Position numbers and translations under genes: made by a program | Part shown: positions 49,713 to 58,208 of the stretch, piece after piece | Position numbering within the stretch: the first letter of the stretch is position 1 | How the letters are laid out: every line of letters begins with the position of its first letter | NCBI GenBank assembly: GCA_903885605.1 | Contig: CAISJD010000026.1 | Span: 1 to 58,497 of the forward strand | Direction: 5' to 3' | Source: an uncultured Chthonomonas sp. | GTDB taxonomy: Bacteria > Armatimonadota > Chthonomonadetes > Chthonomonadales > CAJBBX01 | DNA: 58,497 nucleotides | Notes under the pieces: model-generated | Seen by the model: the letters and a program-made list of their open reading frames with translations, nothing else | What the model was told of the DNA's origin: nothing | Database searches by the model: none

Positions 49713-52408
49713 CCGCCGCACTCATCGCACTCGCCGCCGCATCCGCCGGGGCGCCCTCCGCGCCGCCCTCCGCGCAACTCGACGCCTACGATGTGGTCTG
49801 GCGCAGCCCGTCGCGCAACGCCACCGGCTCCATGCCCATCGGCAACGGCGAGGTCGTGCTGAACGCCTGGGTGGAAGAGGCCACGGGCGACCTGGTCTTC
49901 TACATCGCCCGCACCGACAGCCTCTCCGAGATCAGCCGCCTGCTGAAGTTGGGCGGCGTGCGCGTCCATATGGAGCCGAGCCCCTTCGCTGCCGCCAAAG
50001 ACTTCACGCAGCGGCTGCGCCTCGGCGTGGGCAGCATCGAGGTGACGGGCGGAGGCGGCCGATTGGGCCTCTTCGTGGACAGCGCCGCGCACGTGGTGCA
50101 CATCTCCGGCTCGTTCGCCCGGCCCACGCGCGTCACGGCGACGGCGGAGTGCTGGCGCAACGAGGCGCGGGAGCTGCCGAAAGGCGAGAACGGCAGCGCC
50201 TGGTCGGTCCATGACGCGCCCTTCGAGCGCATTGAAGCGGCCGACGTCTTCGAGACCGGCGCGCCGGACCGCGTGGTCTGGTACCACCGCAACGAGACCA
50301 GCATCGTGCCGAAGCTCTGGGAGAACCAGTCGCTCACCGGCCTGCCGGGGACCTTCGACCCGCTGCTCCACCGAACCTTTGGAGCCGCCATGCAGGGCCG
50401 GGGACTGGTGCGCCGGGGCGAGCGCGACCTCGTGACGCCGCAGCCGGTGCGCCGCTTCGGGCTGCAGGTCGCCACGCATACGGCCCAGACCGCCACCGTG
50501 GCCGCATGGCGCTCGGGCCTCGCAGGGCAGGCCGCGAAGTCGGAGCCCGTCGCCGCCGCCCGCCGGACTCAGGCCTGGTGGCGCGCCTACTGGCAGCGGT
50601 CGTGGGTCTTCATCACCGGCGATACCTCCGGCCCGGCGATCCCCTCCAACGCCTTCCCGTTGCGGCTGGGCTTCGACTCCAACGGCCAGAACCGCTTCCC
50701 GGGCCAGATCCAGCGCCCGCTCTGCGTCGCGAGGGTCCTCACCGAGGCCGAGATCGCCGCCCACTTCAGCGGGCCGCTCGACACCGCGGCGCCCGGGCCC
50801 CTGCTTCCCGCCGACGCGCCCGGCCTCACGCTGGCCGCCACCATCACGCCCACCCTCGCGACGCCCGGCCGCATCCTCGACAAGGTCACGGCGGCGGGCT
50901 CCGACGGCTTCCTCTTCGACACGCACCCCGGAGACGGCCTCCGCCTCATCGTCGGGAGCCTGACGCTCACGGCCCCGAAGTGCCTGGCCGTCGGCGACCG
51001 CCACGACGCCGCAGCTACCTACGACGGCCGCACCGGCGAGGCGGCGATCTACCTCGACGGCAAGCGCATCGCCCACCGCGAGCCGGAGAAGGGCTCGTCC
51101 ATCACCCGAGGCTACATCCTGCAACGCTATGTGCAGGCCTGCCAGAACCGCGGCGCCCTGCCCGCGAAGTTCAACGGCGGCACCTACACGGTTGAGCCCG
51201 CCGCCATGGGCATGCCCTACAACGCCGACTTCCGCAACTGGGGCGACTGCTACTGGTTCCAGAACGTGCGGCACATCGTCCATCCCATGCCCGCCTCCGG
51301 CGACGCCGACATGATGGATGCCTTCTTCCGCCTCTACGAGGCCGCCCGCCCTGTTGCCGAGACCCGCACACGGCTCTACCACAAGGCCGCGGGCGCTTAC
51401 TTCCCCGAGACGATGACCATCTTCGGCACCTACTCAGGCGGCGACTACGGCTGGGACCGCACCGGCCGCGAGCCCTCCTACGTCCAGTGCCGCTACTGGG
51501 CCAACGCCTGGAACCAGGGCCCGGAGCTGCTGGCCCTGCTCCTCGATCACTGGGATACGACCCGGAACGCGACCTTCCTTCGATCGCGCGTGCTGCCCAT
51601 GGCCGAGTCGGTCCTGCGCTACTTCGACACGCGGTTCAGCAAGGATGCGCAGGGCAAGGTGGTCATCGACCCCACGCAGGTGGTGGAGACCTATTGGGAC
51701 GGCGTGGTGAACGACCTGCCCACCGTGGCGGGCCTTCGCGCCGTCACACAGCGGCTCTGCGCCCTGCCGGCGCCCGTGGTGACCCAGAAGCAGCGCGCCT
51801 TCTTCACGCACATGCGCGGCGCTTGCCCGGACCTGCCGATGGAGACCGTGGAGGGCGAGCGACGGCTGGCCCCGGCCCAGAAGTACGACCCGAAGACCTA
51901 CAACTGCGAGAACGGCGAGCTCTACGCCGTCTGGCCCTTCCGGCTCGTGAGCATGAACCGGCCCGAGCTGCTGCCCGAAGGCCGCGCCGCCTACGCCGCC
52001 CGCAAGAACCACCTGCCCGTGGGCTGGGGCTACGACGGCAACGTGGCCGCCCTGCTGGGCCTCACGGACGAGGCCGCGCGCATCCTCCGCGTGAAGGCCG
52101 CCAACTCGAACGCGGCCTACCGCTGGCCGGCCACCTGGGGCCCGAACTTCGACTGGCTGCCTGACCAGAACCACGGCGGCAACCTGCTCAACACCACGCA
52201 CCTGATGCTCCTGCAGGCCGAGCCCATCGAAGCGGGCGGCGCCATCCGCCTGCTGCCGGCCTGGCCGCAGGGCTGGGATGTCTCGTTCAAGCTCCACGCG
52301 CCCGGCAAGACGGTGGTGGAGTGCGTCTACCGCAACGGCCGCGTCGAGTCGCTGAAGGTCACGCCGCCGGAGCGCGCCAAGGACATCGTGACGGAGGCGG
52401 GCCGCTGA
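49709..52408 (+). CDS. DUF5703/GH95-like alpha-L-fucosidase-type protein with LamG-like insert
   Basis: The ATG at 49709 overlaps the previous stop, with AAAGGAGG at 49697. The N-terminal YDVVWRSPSRNATGSMPIGNG and VLNAWVEEATGDLVFYIARTD are the DUF5703/GH95 opening. An insert at ~300-460 (LPLRLGFDSNGQNRF; ILDKVTAAGSDGFLFDTHPG; AAIYLDGKRIA) looks like a LamG/concanavalin-fold module. The C-terminal alpha/alpha-barrel has FNGGTYTVEPAAMGMPYNAD, YFPETMTIFGTYSGGDYGWD and NNRR-less NHGGNLLNTTHLMLLQ. Relatives include alpha-L-fucosidases and L-galactosidases (GH95). The 899-aa product has a weak leader (TAALIALAAASAGAPS). Catalysis is inferred from fold. Confidence 0.78.
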   Translation: MTAALIALAAASAGAPSAPPSAQLDAYDVVWRSPSRNATGSMPIGNGEVVLNAWVEEATGDLVFYIARTDSLSEISRLLKLGGVRVHMEPSPFAAAKDFTQRLRLGVGSIEVTGGGGRLGLFVDSAAHVVHISGSFARPTRVTATAECWRNEARELPKGENGSAWSVHDAPFERIEAADVFETGAPDRVVWYHRNETSIVPKLWENQSLTGLPGTFDPLLHRTFGAAMQGRGLVRRGERDLVTPQPVRRFGLQVATHTAQTATVAAWRSGLAGQAAKSEPVAAARRTQAWWRAYWQRSWVFITGDTSGPAIPSNAFPLRLGFDSNGQNRFPGQIQRPLCVARVLTEAEIAAHFSGPLDTAAPGPLLPADAPGLTLAATITPTLATPGRILDKVTAAGSDGFLFDTHPGDGLRLIVGSLTLTAPKCLAVGDRHDAAATYDGRTGEAAIYLDGKRIAHREPEKGSSITRGYILQRYVQACQNRGALPAKFNGGTYTVEPAAMGMPYNADFRNWGDCYWFQNVRHIVHPMPASGDADMMDAFFRLYEAARPVAETRTRLYHKAAGAYFPETMTIFGTYSGGDYGWDRTGREPSYVQCRYWANAWNQGPELLALLLDHWDTTRNATFLRSRVLPMAESVLRYFDTRFSKDAQGKVVIDPTQVVETYWDGVVNDLPTVAGLRAVTQRLCALPAPVVTQKQRAFFTHMRGACPDLPMETVEGERRLAPAQKYDPKTYNCENGELYAVWPFRLVSMNRPELLPEGRAAYAARKNHLPVGWGYDGNVAALLGLTDEAARILRVKAANSNAAYRWPATWGPNFDWLPDQNHGGNLLNTTHLMLLQAEPIEAGGAIRLLPAWPQGWDVSFKLHAPGKTVVECVYRNGRVESLKVTPPERAKDIVTEAGR

Positions 52409-52421
52409 GCGCCCTGACCCC

Positions 52422-53597
52422 ATGCGTGTAGCCCGGCTTTCCCTGCGCGACTTCCGCAACTACCAGACCCAGGAGATGCGGCCGGGGCCGGGGCTGAACG
52501 TCCTGGTGGGCCTTAACGCGCAGGGCAAGAGCAACCTGCTGGAGGCCATCTACCTGCTGGCTACCACCAAGAGCCTGCGCGCCGGGCGCGACACGGAGAT
52601 GATCCGGTCGGGCGCCGGCCAGGCCCTGGTGGAGGCCGAGATCGAGACCGAGCGCGAGGGCGAGGTGGCCCTGGACGTCACCCTCACGCCCGGCGACCGG
52701 AAGGCGCTGCGCATCAACGGCTCCCGCCGGCAGCGGGTCATCGAGCTGCTCGGAGTGTTGAATGCGGTCTTCTTCGGCGCCATCGACCTCGGCGTCGTCT
52801 GCGGCGAGCCCACGCTCCGTCGGCGCTTCATGAACCTCGTCATCTCGCAGATGAGCCCCAAGTACTGCTTCGACCTGGGCGCCTATAAGCGGGTGCTGGA
52901 GCAGCGGCGCGGGCTGCTGAAGGAGCTTCGCGACCGGCCCGTGGCCGATAGCGGGCTGGAGGTCTGGAACGACCAGCTTGCCCACTACGGAGCCCCCGTG
53001 GTGGCCAAGCGTCGCGAGTTCGCCCAGGAGCTGGCTCCGCTGGCATCGGCGATCCATGGCCGCATCTCCGGCGGGCGCGAGGCGCTGGATGTGCGCTACA
53101 TGCCCAACATCCGGGTGGCTGACGACGCTGGGCCTGACGGCATCGCACAGGCGTTCCATGCCCAGATCGAGCGCGTGCAGCACGAGGAGATCCGCCGGGG
53201 CGCCACGCTGGTGGGGCCGCAGCGCGATGACTTGCGGTTCGCGGTGAGCGGCTCCGACGCGCGCACCTACGGTAGCCAGGGCCAGCAGCGGACCGTGGTG
53301 CTGAGCCTGAAGCTGGCCGAGTTCGAGCTGCTCTGCAGCCATGTGGGTGAGGCGCCGGTCATGCTGCTGGACGATGTGATGTCGGACCTCGACGAGACCC
53401 GCCGCCGCCACCTGCTGGAGGCGCTGCACCAGCGCTGCCAAACCTTCCTCACCTGCACGGGCGTGCGGCGGCTGCCGCCCGCCCTGCTGCGCGAGGCCCA
53501 CATCTGGCGCGTGACGGCGGGCTCTATCGAGCCGCAGACACTGGAAGAGGCCCTGCGCCACGAGGACGACGACGCCGAGGAGGCCACTGCTCCATGA
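52422..53597 (+). CDS. recF: DNA replication/repair protein RecF
   Basis: This 391-aa RecF has Walker A GLNAQGKSN (residues 30-38), the SMC-type signature GSQGQQRTVVLSL, Walker B VMLLDDVMSDLD and the opening LSLRDFRNYQ. RecF binds gapped DNA with ATP and helps load RecA. The start at 52422 fits the family. It follows the GH95-like gene by 13 nt and overlaps the next gene by 4 nt (ATGA), so it is fused into a sugar-degradation transcript rather than sitting beside dnaA-dnaN. The C-terminus has an acidic tail (HEDDDAEE). No frameshift or missing motif. Confidence 0.95.
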   Translation: MRVARLSLRDFRNYQTQEMRPGPGLNVLVGLNAQGKSNLLEAIYLLATTKSLRAGRDTEMIRSGAGQALVEAEIETEREGEVALDVTLTPGDRKALRINGSRRQRVIELLGVLNAVFFGAIDLGVVCGEPTLRRRFMNLVISQMSPKYCFDLGAYKRVLEQRRGLLKELRDRPVADSGLEVWNDQLAHYGAPVVAKRREFAQELAPLASAIHGRISGGREALDVRYMPNIRVADDAGPDGIAQAFHAQIERVQHEEIRRGATLVGPQRDDLRFAVSGSDARTYGSQGQQRTVVLSLKLAEFELLCSHVGEAPVMLLDDVMSDLDETRRRHLLEALHQRCQTFLTCTGVRRLPPALLREAHIWRVTAGSIEPQTLEEALRHEDDDAEEATAP

Positions 53598-55852
53598 TCA
53601 GCCGCACGCTCTTGGCCGCCGTATGCCTTGCCGTCTGCGCCCTCGGCGCCGGGGCCGATGATCTGGGACCGCCCTACGGCAACCTGCCCCTGGTGGATCA
53701 GGTGGACTGCGCCACGTCGCCCGCCGGCCGCTACGCCGAGGCTCCCGCCGGATCGGTGCGGGTGGAGCGGCTCCTGGGCGCCGACTGCCGCGTGGTCGGT
53801 CCCACCGACGCCGCGCCGGGGCCCGGCTACTTCGCCTACAAGCTGGGCGTGGGCAAGGGGCTCAAGGCCGGCTCCGTGTACGTGCTGGCCGCCGACTTCC
53901 CCGAGGACAAGCCCCGCTCCGTGCACATCGTCAACAGGGGTTGCGAGGCGTTCCAGGGCTTCCACACCGGTCCCACGTTCGGCGACTGCCTGCTCGGCTA
54001 CACCGCCAACAACATCGAGAGCCTCGACGCCCCGCTCAGCGGCAAGATGCGCACGTGGACGCAGGCGTTCCGGCTCTACGACCGCTTCTACGGCATCCGG
54101 CGCGAGCGCGGGCAGGCCGAGCGTCCCGACGGTCCCGCCGACGGCTTCTGGGTCATCGTCTTCCACCCCGGCCGGGCCGATGACCCGGTCTCGGCGGGGG
54201 CGGCCGTCTCGCGCCTGCGGCTCTATGCGGCGCCGGATGTCGCCAGGCTCTACGCGCCGTTGCCCAAGCTGCCCGATGGCCTGCCCATGCGCAGCCTCTT
54301 CACGCGCGAGGAGATGCCAGACGGCTATGCCGAGGGCGACCACGGACGCAACGCCGGCGTGGCAGACATGGCCACCTTCTTCCAGTGGAAGGCCCAGTCC
54401 ATGCGTCTGTTGGGTATGAACACCTTCTGCAAGGACCTCCTCGAGTTCGGCCACAACCAGGGCTGGGACGCGGGCGACGACAGCTGGTACACGCCGCACT
54501 GGGAGCCGCAGCGCTGGGAGCGAATGGTGGCCGACGCCGACGCGCTGGGGTTGAGCATCCTGCCCTACTACGAGTACACCGGCAGCATGGGCCTGAACAA
54601 GCTGGTGAAGTGCGCGCCCATGAAGGGCGAGGGGAAGCCCTACACGAGCATCTGGTGGACCGAGATCAACCACCTCGACGTGACCGACCCCCGCTCCGTG
54701 GACGACGCCAAGCGGCTGCTGGACCGGACCGTCGGCCGCTTCAAGGCGAAGGGCCGCTTCCTCGGCGCCTGGTTCCGTATGCGCGTGGGCGCCTGGCCGC
54801 TCAGCTTCTCCGAGGCCTGCCTCACCCGCTACCGTACAGACGCGGGCCTCTCCGCACCCGTCACGCGGGAGGCGCTGCAGGCCGATGCAGCACTGAAGGC
54901 GCGCTACACCGACTGGTGGCTGGGGAAGCGCCGCGCCTTCATGCTCATGCTCCGCGACCACCTCCGCTCGCTGCTGGGTCCCAGTGCCCTGCTGCTCTGG
55001 ACCAACTGGAACAACGAGGCCGGTCCCACACTCACCGGCGGGAAGATCGTGGTGGCCGACGACCCGAACCGCTTCCGCACGACGCCCAACAAGACGCCCC
55101 GCGACCAGGATCCGCGTCCTGAGCTGCCCGAGTGGTGGCAGTGCCTCTCGCTGTCCGAGGTGACCGCGAACGGGCGCTACCGGGCATCCATCACCAGTCC
55201 GCCGGAGCCCTGGTCCGACAGCGAGTTCGACCACGCCGAGCCCCGCGCCGACCCCGAGCGCTATCGCGACACGCCGGGAGTGCTCTTCACCTATCCCATC
55301 AGCCGAGCCTTCACCACGGCGCGCGCGGCCGACATGGAGGCCTTCCGAGGCCCGTCCGGGCTGGCGGCGGTGCGTTTCCAGCCGCTCAACGAGCACCGCG
55401 ATGAGAAGCTGCTGGGCGACTTCCTCAGCGATGTGGAGTACGCCGGTCCGCTCTGCATGCTGCCCGAGGTGCGCGCCGTGGCCTACGGCGACCCGTGGAT
55501 GCTGGGCCGCCTCGTGGGCTCCACACCCATGCGCGGCTTCCCGCAGTACGCCCGGCGGTTCCACGCGGCCTACCTGGCGCTGCCCGCGCTACCGAGCAAG
55601 GTGCGGCCTGATGCCTGCGGCACGCCTGAGGTGGTCGTGCGGGCCATCGCCACGCCAAGGAGCGGCACCTACTACTCGGTGGCGCACGTGGGACTTCGGC
55701 CGAAGGCAGGGGTCACCGTGCGAATACCGGGCATGGGCGCCGTTCGCGATGCCGTGACCGGCAAGCCGTTGGGTACCGCCGGTGCGGGGGGCAACCGGAC
55801 GGTGCGGCTGGATCTGGATGCCTGCGAGTTGCGGGCGCTGGTGGTGAAGTAG
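53594..55852 (+). CDS. Secreted protein of unknown function, probable glycoside hydrolase barrel
   Basis: It starts at the ATG at 53594 inside the recF stop. A signal peptide (RTLLAAVCLAVCALGAGA) begins the 752-aa protein. Residues ~30-230 are beta-rich (VYVLAADFPEDKPRSVHIVN). Then a TIM-barrel-like region runs: FFQWKAQSMRLLGMNTFCKD, LGLSILPYYEYTGSMG, EINHLDVTDPRSVDDAKRLL and WTNWNNEAGPTLTGGK, with Glu in YYEYTG and NNEAG as acid candidates. I do not recognise a named family. It ends with a short beta-sandwich. It closes the plus-strand run 47298-55852. Confidence 0.65.
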   Translation: MISRTLLAAVCLAVCALGAGADDLGPPYGNLPLVDQVDCATSPAGRYAEAPAGSVRVERLLGADCRVVGPTDAAPGPGYFAYKLGVGKGLKAGSVYVLAADFPEDKPRSVHIVNRGCEAFQGFHTGPTFGDCLLGYTANNIESLDAPLSGKMRTWTQAFRLYDRFYGIRRERGQAERPDGPADGFWVIVFHPGRADDPVSAGAAVSRLRLYAAPDVARLYAPLPKLPDGLPMRSLFTREEMPDGYAEGDHGRNAGVADMATFFQWKAQSMRLLGMNTFCKDLLEFGHNQGWDAGDDSWYTPHWEPQRWERMVADADALGLSILPYYEYTGSMGLNKLVKCAPMKGEGKPYTSIWWTEINHLDVTDPRSVDDAKRLLDRTVGRFKAKGRFLGAWFRMRVGAWPLSFSEACLTRYRTDAGLSAPVTREALQADAALKARYTDWWLGKRRAFMLMLRDHLRSLLGPSALLLWTNWNNEAGPTLTGGKIVVADDPNRFRTTPNKTPRDQDPRPELPEWWQCLSLSEVTANGRYRASITSPPEPWSDSEFDHAEPRADPERYRDTPGVLFTYPISRAFTTARAADMEAFRGPSGLAAVRFQPLNEHRDEKLLGDFLSDVEYAGPLCMLPEVRAVAYGDPWMLGRLVGSTPMRGFPQYARRFHAAYLALPALPSKVRPDACGTPEVVVRAIATPRSGTYYSVAHVGLRPKAGVTVRIPGMGAVRDAVTGKPLGTAGAGGNRTVRLDLDACELRALVVK

Positions 55853-55862
55853 GGCGGTTCTG

Positions 55863-55908
55863 ACGCCGTTGACGTGGCTGACAACAAGGCCGACCCCGTC
55901 AACGGCGT
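55863..55908. terminator. Hairpin between convergent genes
   Basis: The arms ACGCCGTTGAC (55863-55873) and GTCAACGGCGT (55898-55908) are perfectly complementary over 11 bp, with a 24-nt loop. It lies in the 74-nt gap between two converging stops, a likely bidirectional terminator without a T-run. Confidence 0.68.
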
Positions 55909-55926
55909 TCCTTGCGGGCCTGCCGG

Positions 55927-57234
55927 CTATGCCCTGGGCAGCTTCCAGGGGCCGCGGCGCTCGCGATCGAGCCACCGGTTGGCCTCTTTGTCACCCACGA
56001 AGTGCCAGCCCTTGGGGTCCCACTTCAGCTCGCGGCCGTTCCAGTAGGCGTGGTTGCCGATGTGGCAGACCGTTACCGACCGGGCGCCGATCTCCACATC
56101 ACAGATGCAGCGCTGGCGCGACCGGATGCAGTCGAACCAGTCCTGGTGGTGCCCCGGCGACTTGCGGAGGGGCTTCTCCGTGGCGCCCAGCGGCTCCTTG
56201 ACGATGTTGTCCGGCCAGCTCTGAATCTGCCCGCGATCCACGTGGACGGCGCCGTTCTCACCCACGAAGTTCACGCCGCCGTAGGACTTGCCGTCCGGCG
56301 CGGTCCATGAGCCGTGGATCACCACCACGCCGTTCGCATAGGTGTAGCGGTTGCCCTGGCCGCTCTTGGGGTCAGCCGGCGGGGTGACCATGATGGGTCC
56401 GCTCTCGTCCATCCCCAGGCCCCACTGCGCGATGTCGAAGTGGTGCGCGCCCCAGTCCGTCATGCCGCCGCCGGAGTACTCCTTGAACGAGCGCCAGTCC
56501 GGGAAGTGGCTGTGGACGCCGCGCGGGCTCAGGATGGCGTTGTAGGGCCGCATGGGCGCCTGGCCCAGCCACCGGTCCCACTGCAGGCCCGGCTCCATGG
56601 TCTCCTCGGCCAGGTCGCAGGGGCGGCTGGGGCCGCCGACGGCCACGTAGACTTCCTTCACCTTGCCGATGCGGCCGTTGCGGACGGCCTCGCAGGCGGT
56701 CCGGAACTCGCCGCCGCTGCGCTGCTGGCTGCCGGTCTGGAAGACGCGCTTGGTCTTGCGAGCCACATCGATCATCAGCTTGGCTTCGGCGATGGTCAGC
56801 GTCAGCGGCTTCTCGCAGTAGACGTCCTTGCCCGACTTCATGGCCTCGACGGCCGGGATGCAGTGCCAGTGGTCCGGCGTGCCGATCAGGACGGCGTCGA
56901 TGTCCTTCCGGGCGATCACCTCCTGGTAGTCCCAGGTGGCGAGTACGCCCTTGTAGGTCTTGTCGTTGCTGTAGCCCTGGGTCACCGTGTCCTTGGCATC
57001 GTCCAGCCTCGACCGATCGACGTCGCAGACGGCCAGCACCTGCGTATCCGGGTGGTTCATCAGCAGGTTCAGGTGGCCGCGGGCCTGGTAACCCACACCG
57101 ATGACGCCGACGGTGATGCGCTCGCTGGGCGGCTTGCGGCCACCGAGGCCCAACGCCGATGCCGGCACCACCATGGGTGCGGTCACCGCGGCCGCCGTCC
57201 GCACGAAGTCGCGGCGAGTAAGCTTGTCGTTCAT
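55927..57234 (-). CDS. Tat-exported Gfo/Idh/MocA-family oxidoreductase
   Basis: The ATG at 57234 follows GGGAGGG; the frame to 57267 is an extension without a leader. Residues 5-25 (LTRRDFVRTAAAV) are a Tat leader. The Rossmann motif is GVIGVGYQARGHL (~44-56). The family signature CEKPLTL is present, as is the substrate-side DWGAHHFDIAQWGLG with conserved His residues. Exported members in planctomycete-like bacteria keep NAD(P) tightly bound and oxidise or rearrange sugars during breakdown. The 435-aa length is normal. Confidence 0.92.
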   Translation of the reverse strand: MNDKLTRRDFVRTAAAVTAPMVVPASALGLGGRKPPSERITVGVIGVGYQARGHLNLLMNHPDTQVLAVCDVDRSRLDDAKDTVTQGYSNDKTYKGVLATWDYQEVIARKDIDAVLIGTPDHWHCIPAVEAMKSGKDVYCEKPLTLTIAEAKLMIDVARKTKRVFQTGSQQRSGGEFRTACEAVRNGRIGKVKEVYVAVGGPSRPCDLAEETMEPGLQWDRWLGQAPMRPYNAILSPRGVHSHFPDWRSFKEYSGGGMTDWGAHHFDIAQWGLGMDESGPIMVTPPADPKSGQGNRYTYANGVVVIHGSWTAPDGKSYGGVNFVGENGAVHVDRGQIQSWPDNIVKEPLGATEKPLRKSPGHHQDWFDCIRSRQRCICDVEIGARSVTVCHIGNHAYWNGRELKWDPKGWHFVGDKEANRWLDRERRGPWKLPRA

Positions 57235-57267
57235 GGTCCCTCCCGGGGCGTTCGTTGCGGCGAACAC

Positions 57268-57449
57268 ATCCCCCTGAGCCTTGGCTCTCTGCCGGGTAGG
57301 TTCACCGCGGCCGCAGGCTCCTCCTCCCTGACCACCTGAAGGGGTGGTGAGCTGAACGTCCGTGGCGGTCGGTGTCAGCCTGCGTGCATCCGTGAGCGGG
57401 TACCCTCATGAACGGAGGTGCGGGCTATGCGGTCAGCAGGACAGCTACA
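57268..57449. other. Intergenic region upstream of the oxidoreductase
   Basis: This gap has no gene. It contains a short hairpin (ACCACC-TGAAGG-GGTGGT, 57331-57348), one GTCCGTGG word resembling the decamer repeats (57359-57366) and the left 35-bp direct repeat (57398-57432). Confidence 0.7.
57398..57432. repeat. 35-bp direct repeat, left copy
   Basis: It begins GGGTACCCTCATGAACGG and matches 58399-58433 at 34 of 35 positions, 1001 bp apart. GGGTACCC is palindromic. It flanks the AT-richer islet. Confidence 0.92.
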
Positions 57450-58208
57450 CTAAGGCCCGTTCCATTGATCACTAATCAAATCTACAACATTGCCAGATAA
57501 TGCAGGGCGACTTCTAGTGTAGCCAGGCAGTCTTGCTATTAAATCTGATCTATCAAAGAGTCGAATGAGGCTTGGGCGATTAGCCGGCATAGAGTCTAAA
57601 TACACCAAATCTACTCTTTTACCATTTGATATGATAGCCGGAAACGATCCGTCAGCCCATCCGCCAGTAAAATGCCTGACGAACTTGATTCTTCTCCTAG
57701 CCTGCTTTAGCGACATCCTTGAGACCGTAGAAAGCGTTGCGGTCTTCAACCGTGTCGCACTTGGGTAGCTCTTGTCAAAACCACTGGCGGAGGTGTCCGT
57801 TCCGGCTCCTTGAGTGCCCGGCTCTGGGGAAGCGCTCTGCTTCTCATAGGTCGCGCGGCTCGATTTCGCCTCCCGCAACTTCTCGCGCAACAGGGCTTGG
57901 GGGGAGCCGTCGGTCTTCAGGTGGCTCACCGCGTTCTCCCAGAAGCTTGCTCTTGCGTTTGCGCGCCCCGTGCTGTTGTACTCATCGTCCATGTGGGCCA
58001 TGATGGTCGCGGCGTCGTCAGCGCCACAGAACCGCACGGCGATGGCATTGAACGTCGCCCTGTGCGTGTTCTGGGCGGTTAGCCTGGCTCCGAAGAGCGC
58101 ACAGGCCGTGAGCACCACAGCGCCGCCGACCAGCCAACCCACCGTTGTCCTGCTGGGCCCAGAGCTATGCGTTAGCCGGTGTCGCGTATTCTGCATGATA
58201 ATCGGCAT
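57450..58208 (-). CDS. Hypothetical single-pass membrane protein in a low-GC islet
   Basis: The 252-aa frame starts at the ATG at 58208 after AGGAT; a second ATG is four codons later. One membrane segment (TVGWLVGGAVVLTACALFGA, ~residues 22-42) is followed by a hydrophilic domain with a Lys/Arg-rich helical stretch (LLREKLREAKSSRATYEKQ) and a Ser/Gly/Thr linker near 125-145. No family is recognised. Codon use is clearly less GC-biased than all neighbours, suggesting recent acquisition. The frame could be fortuitous, but its length in low-GC DNA and the membrane segment argue it is real. Confidence 0.6.
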   Translation of the reverse strand: MPIIMQNTRHRLTHSSGPSRTTVGWLVGGAVVLTACALFGARLTAQNTHRATFNAIAVRFCGADDAATIMAHMDDEYNSTGRANARASFWENAVSHLKTDGSPQALLREKLREAKSSRATYEKQSASPEPGTQGAGTDTSASGFDKSYPSATRLKTATLSTVSRMSLKQARRRIKFVRHFTGGWADGSFPAIISNGKRVDLVYLDSMPANRPSLIRLFDRSDLIARLPGYTRSRPALSGNVVDLISDQWNGP

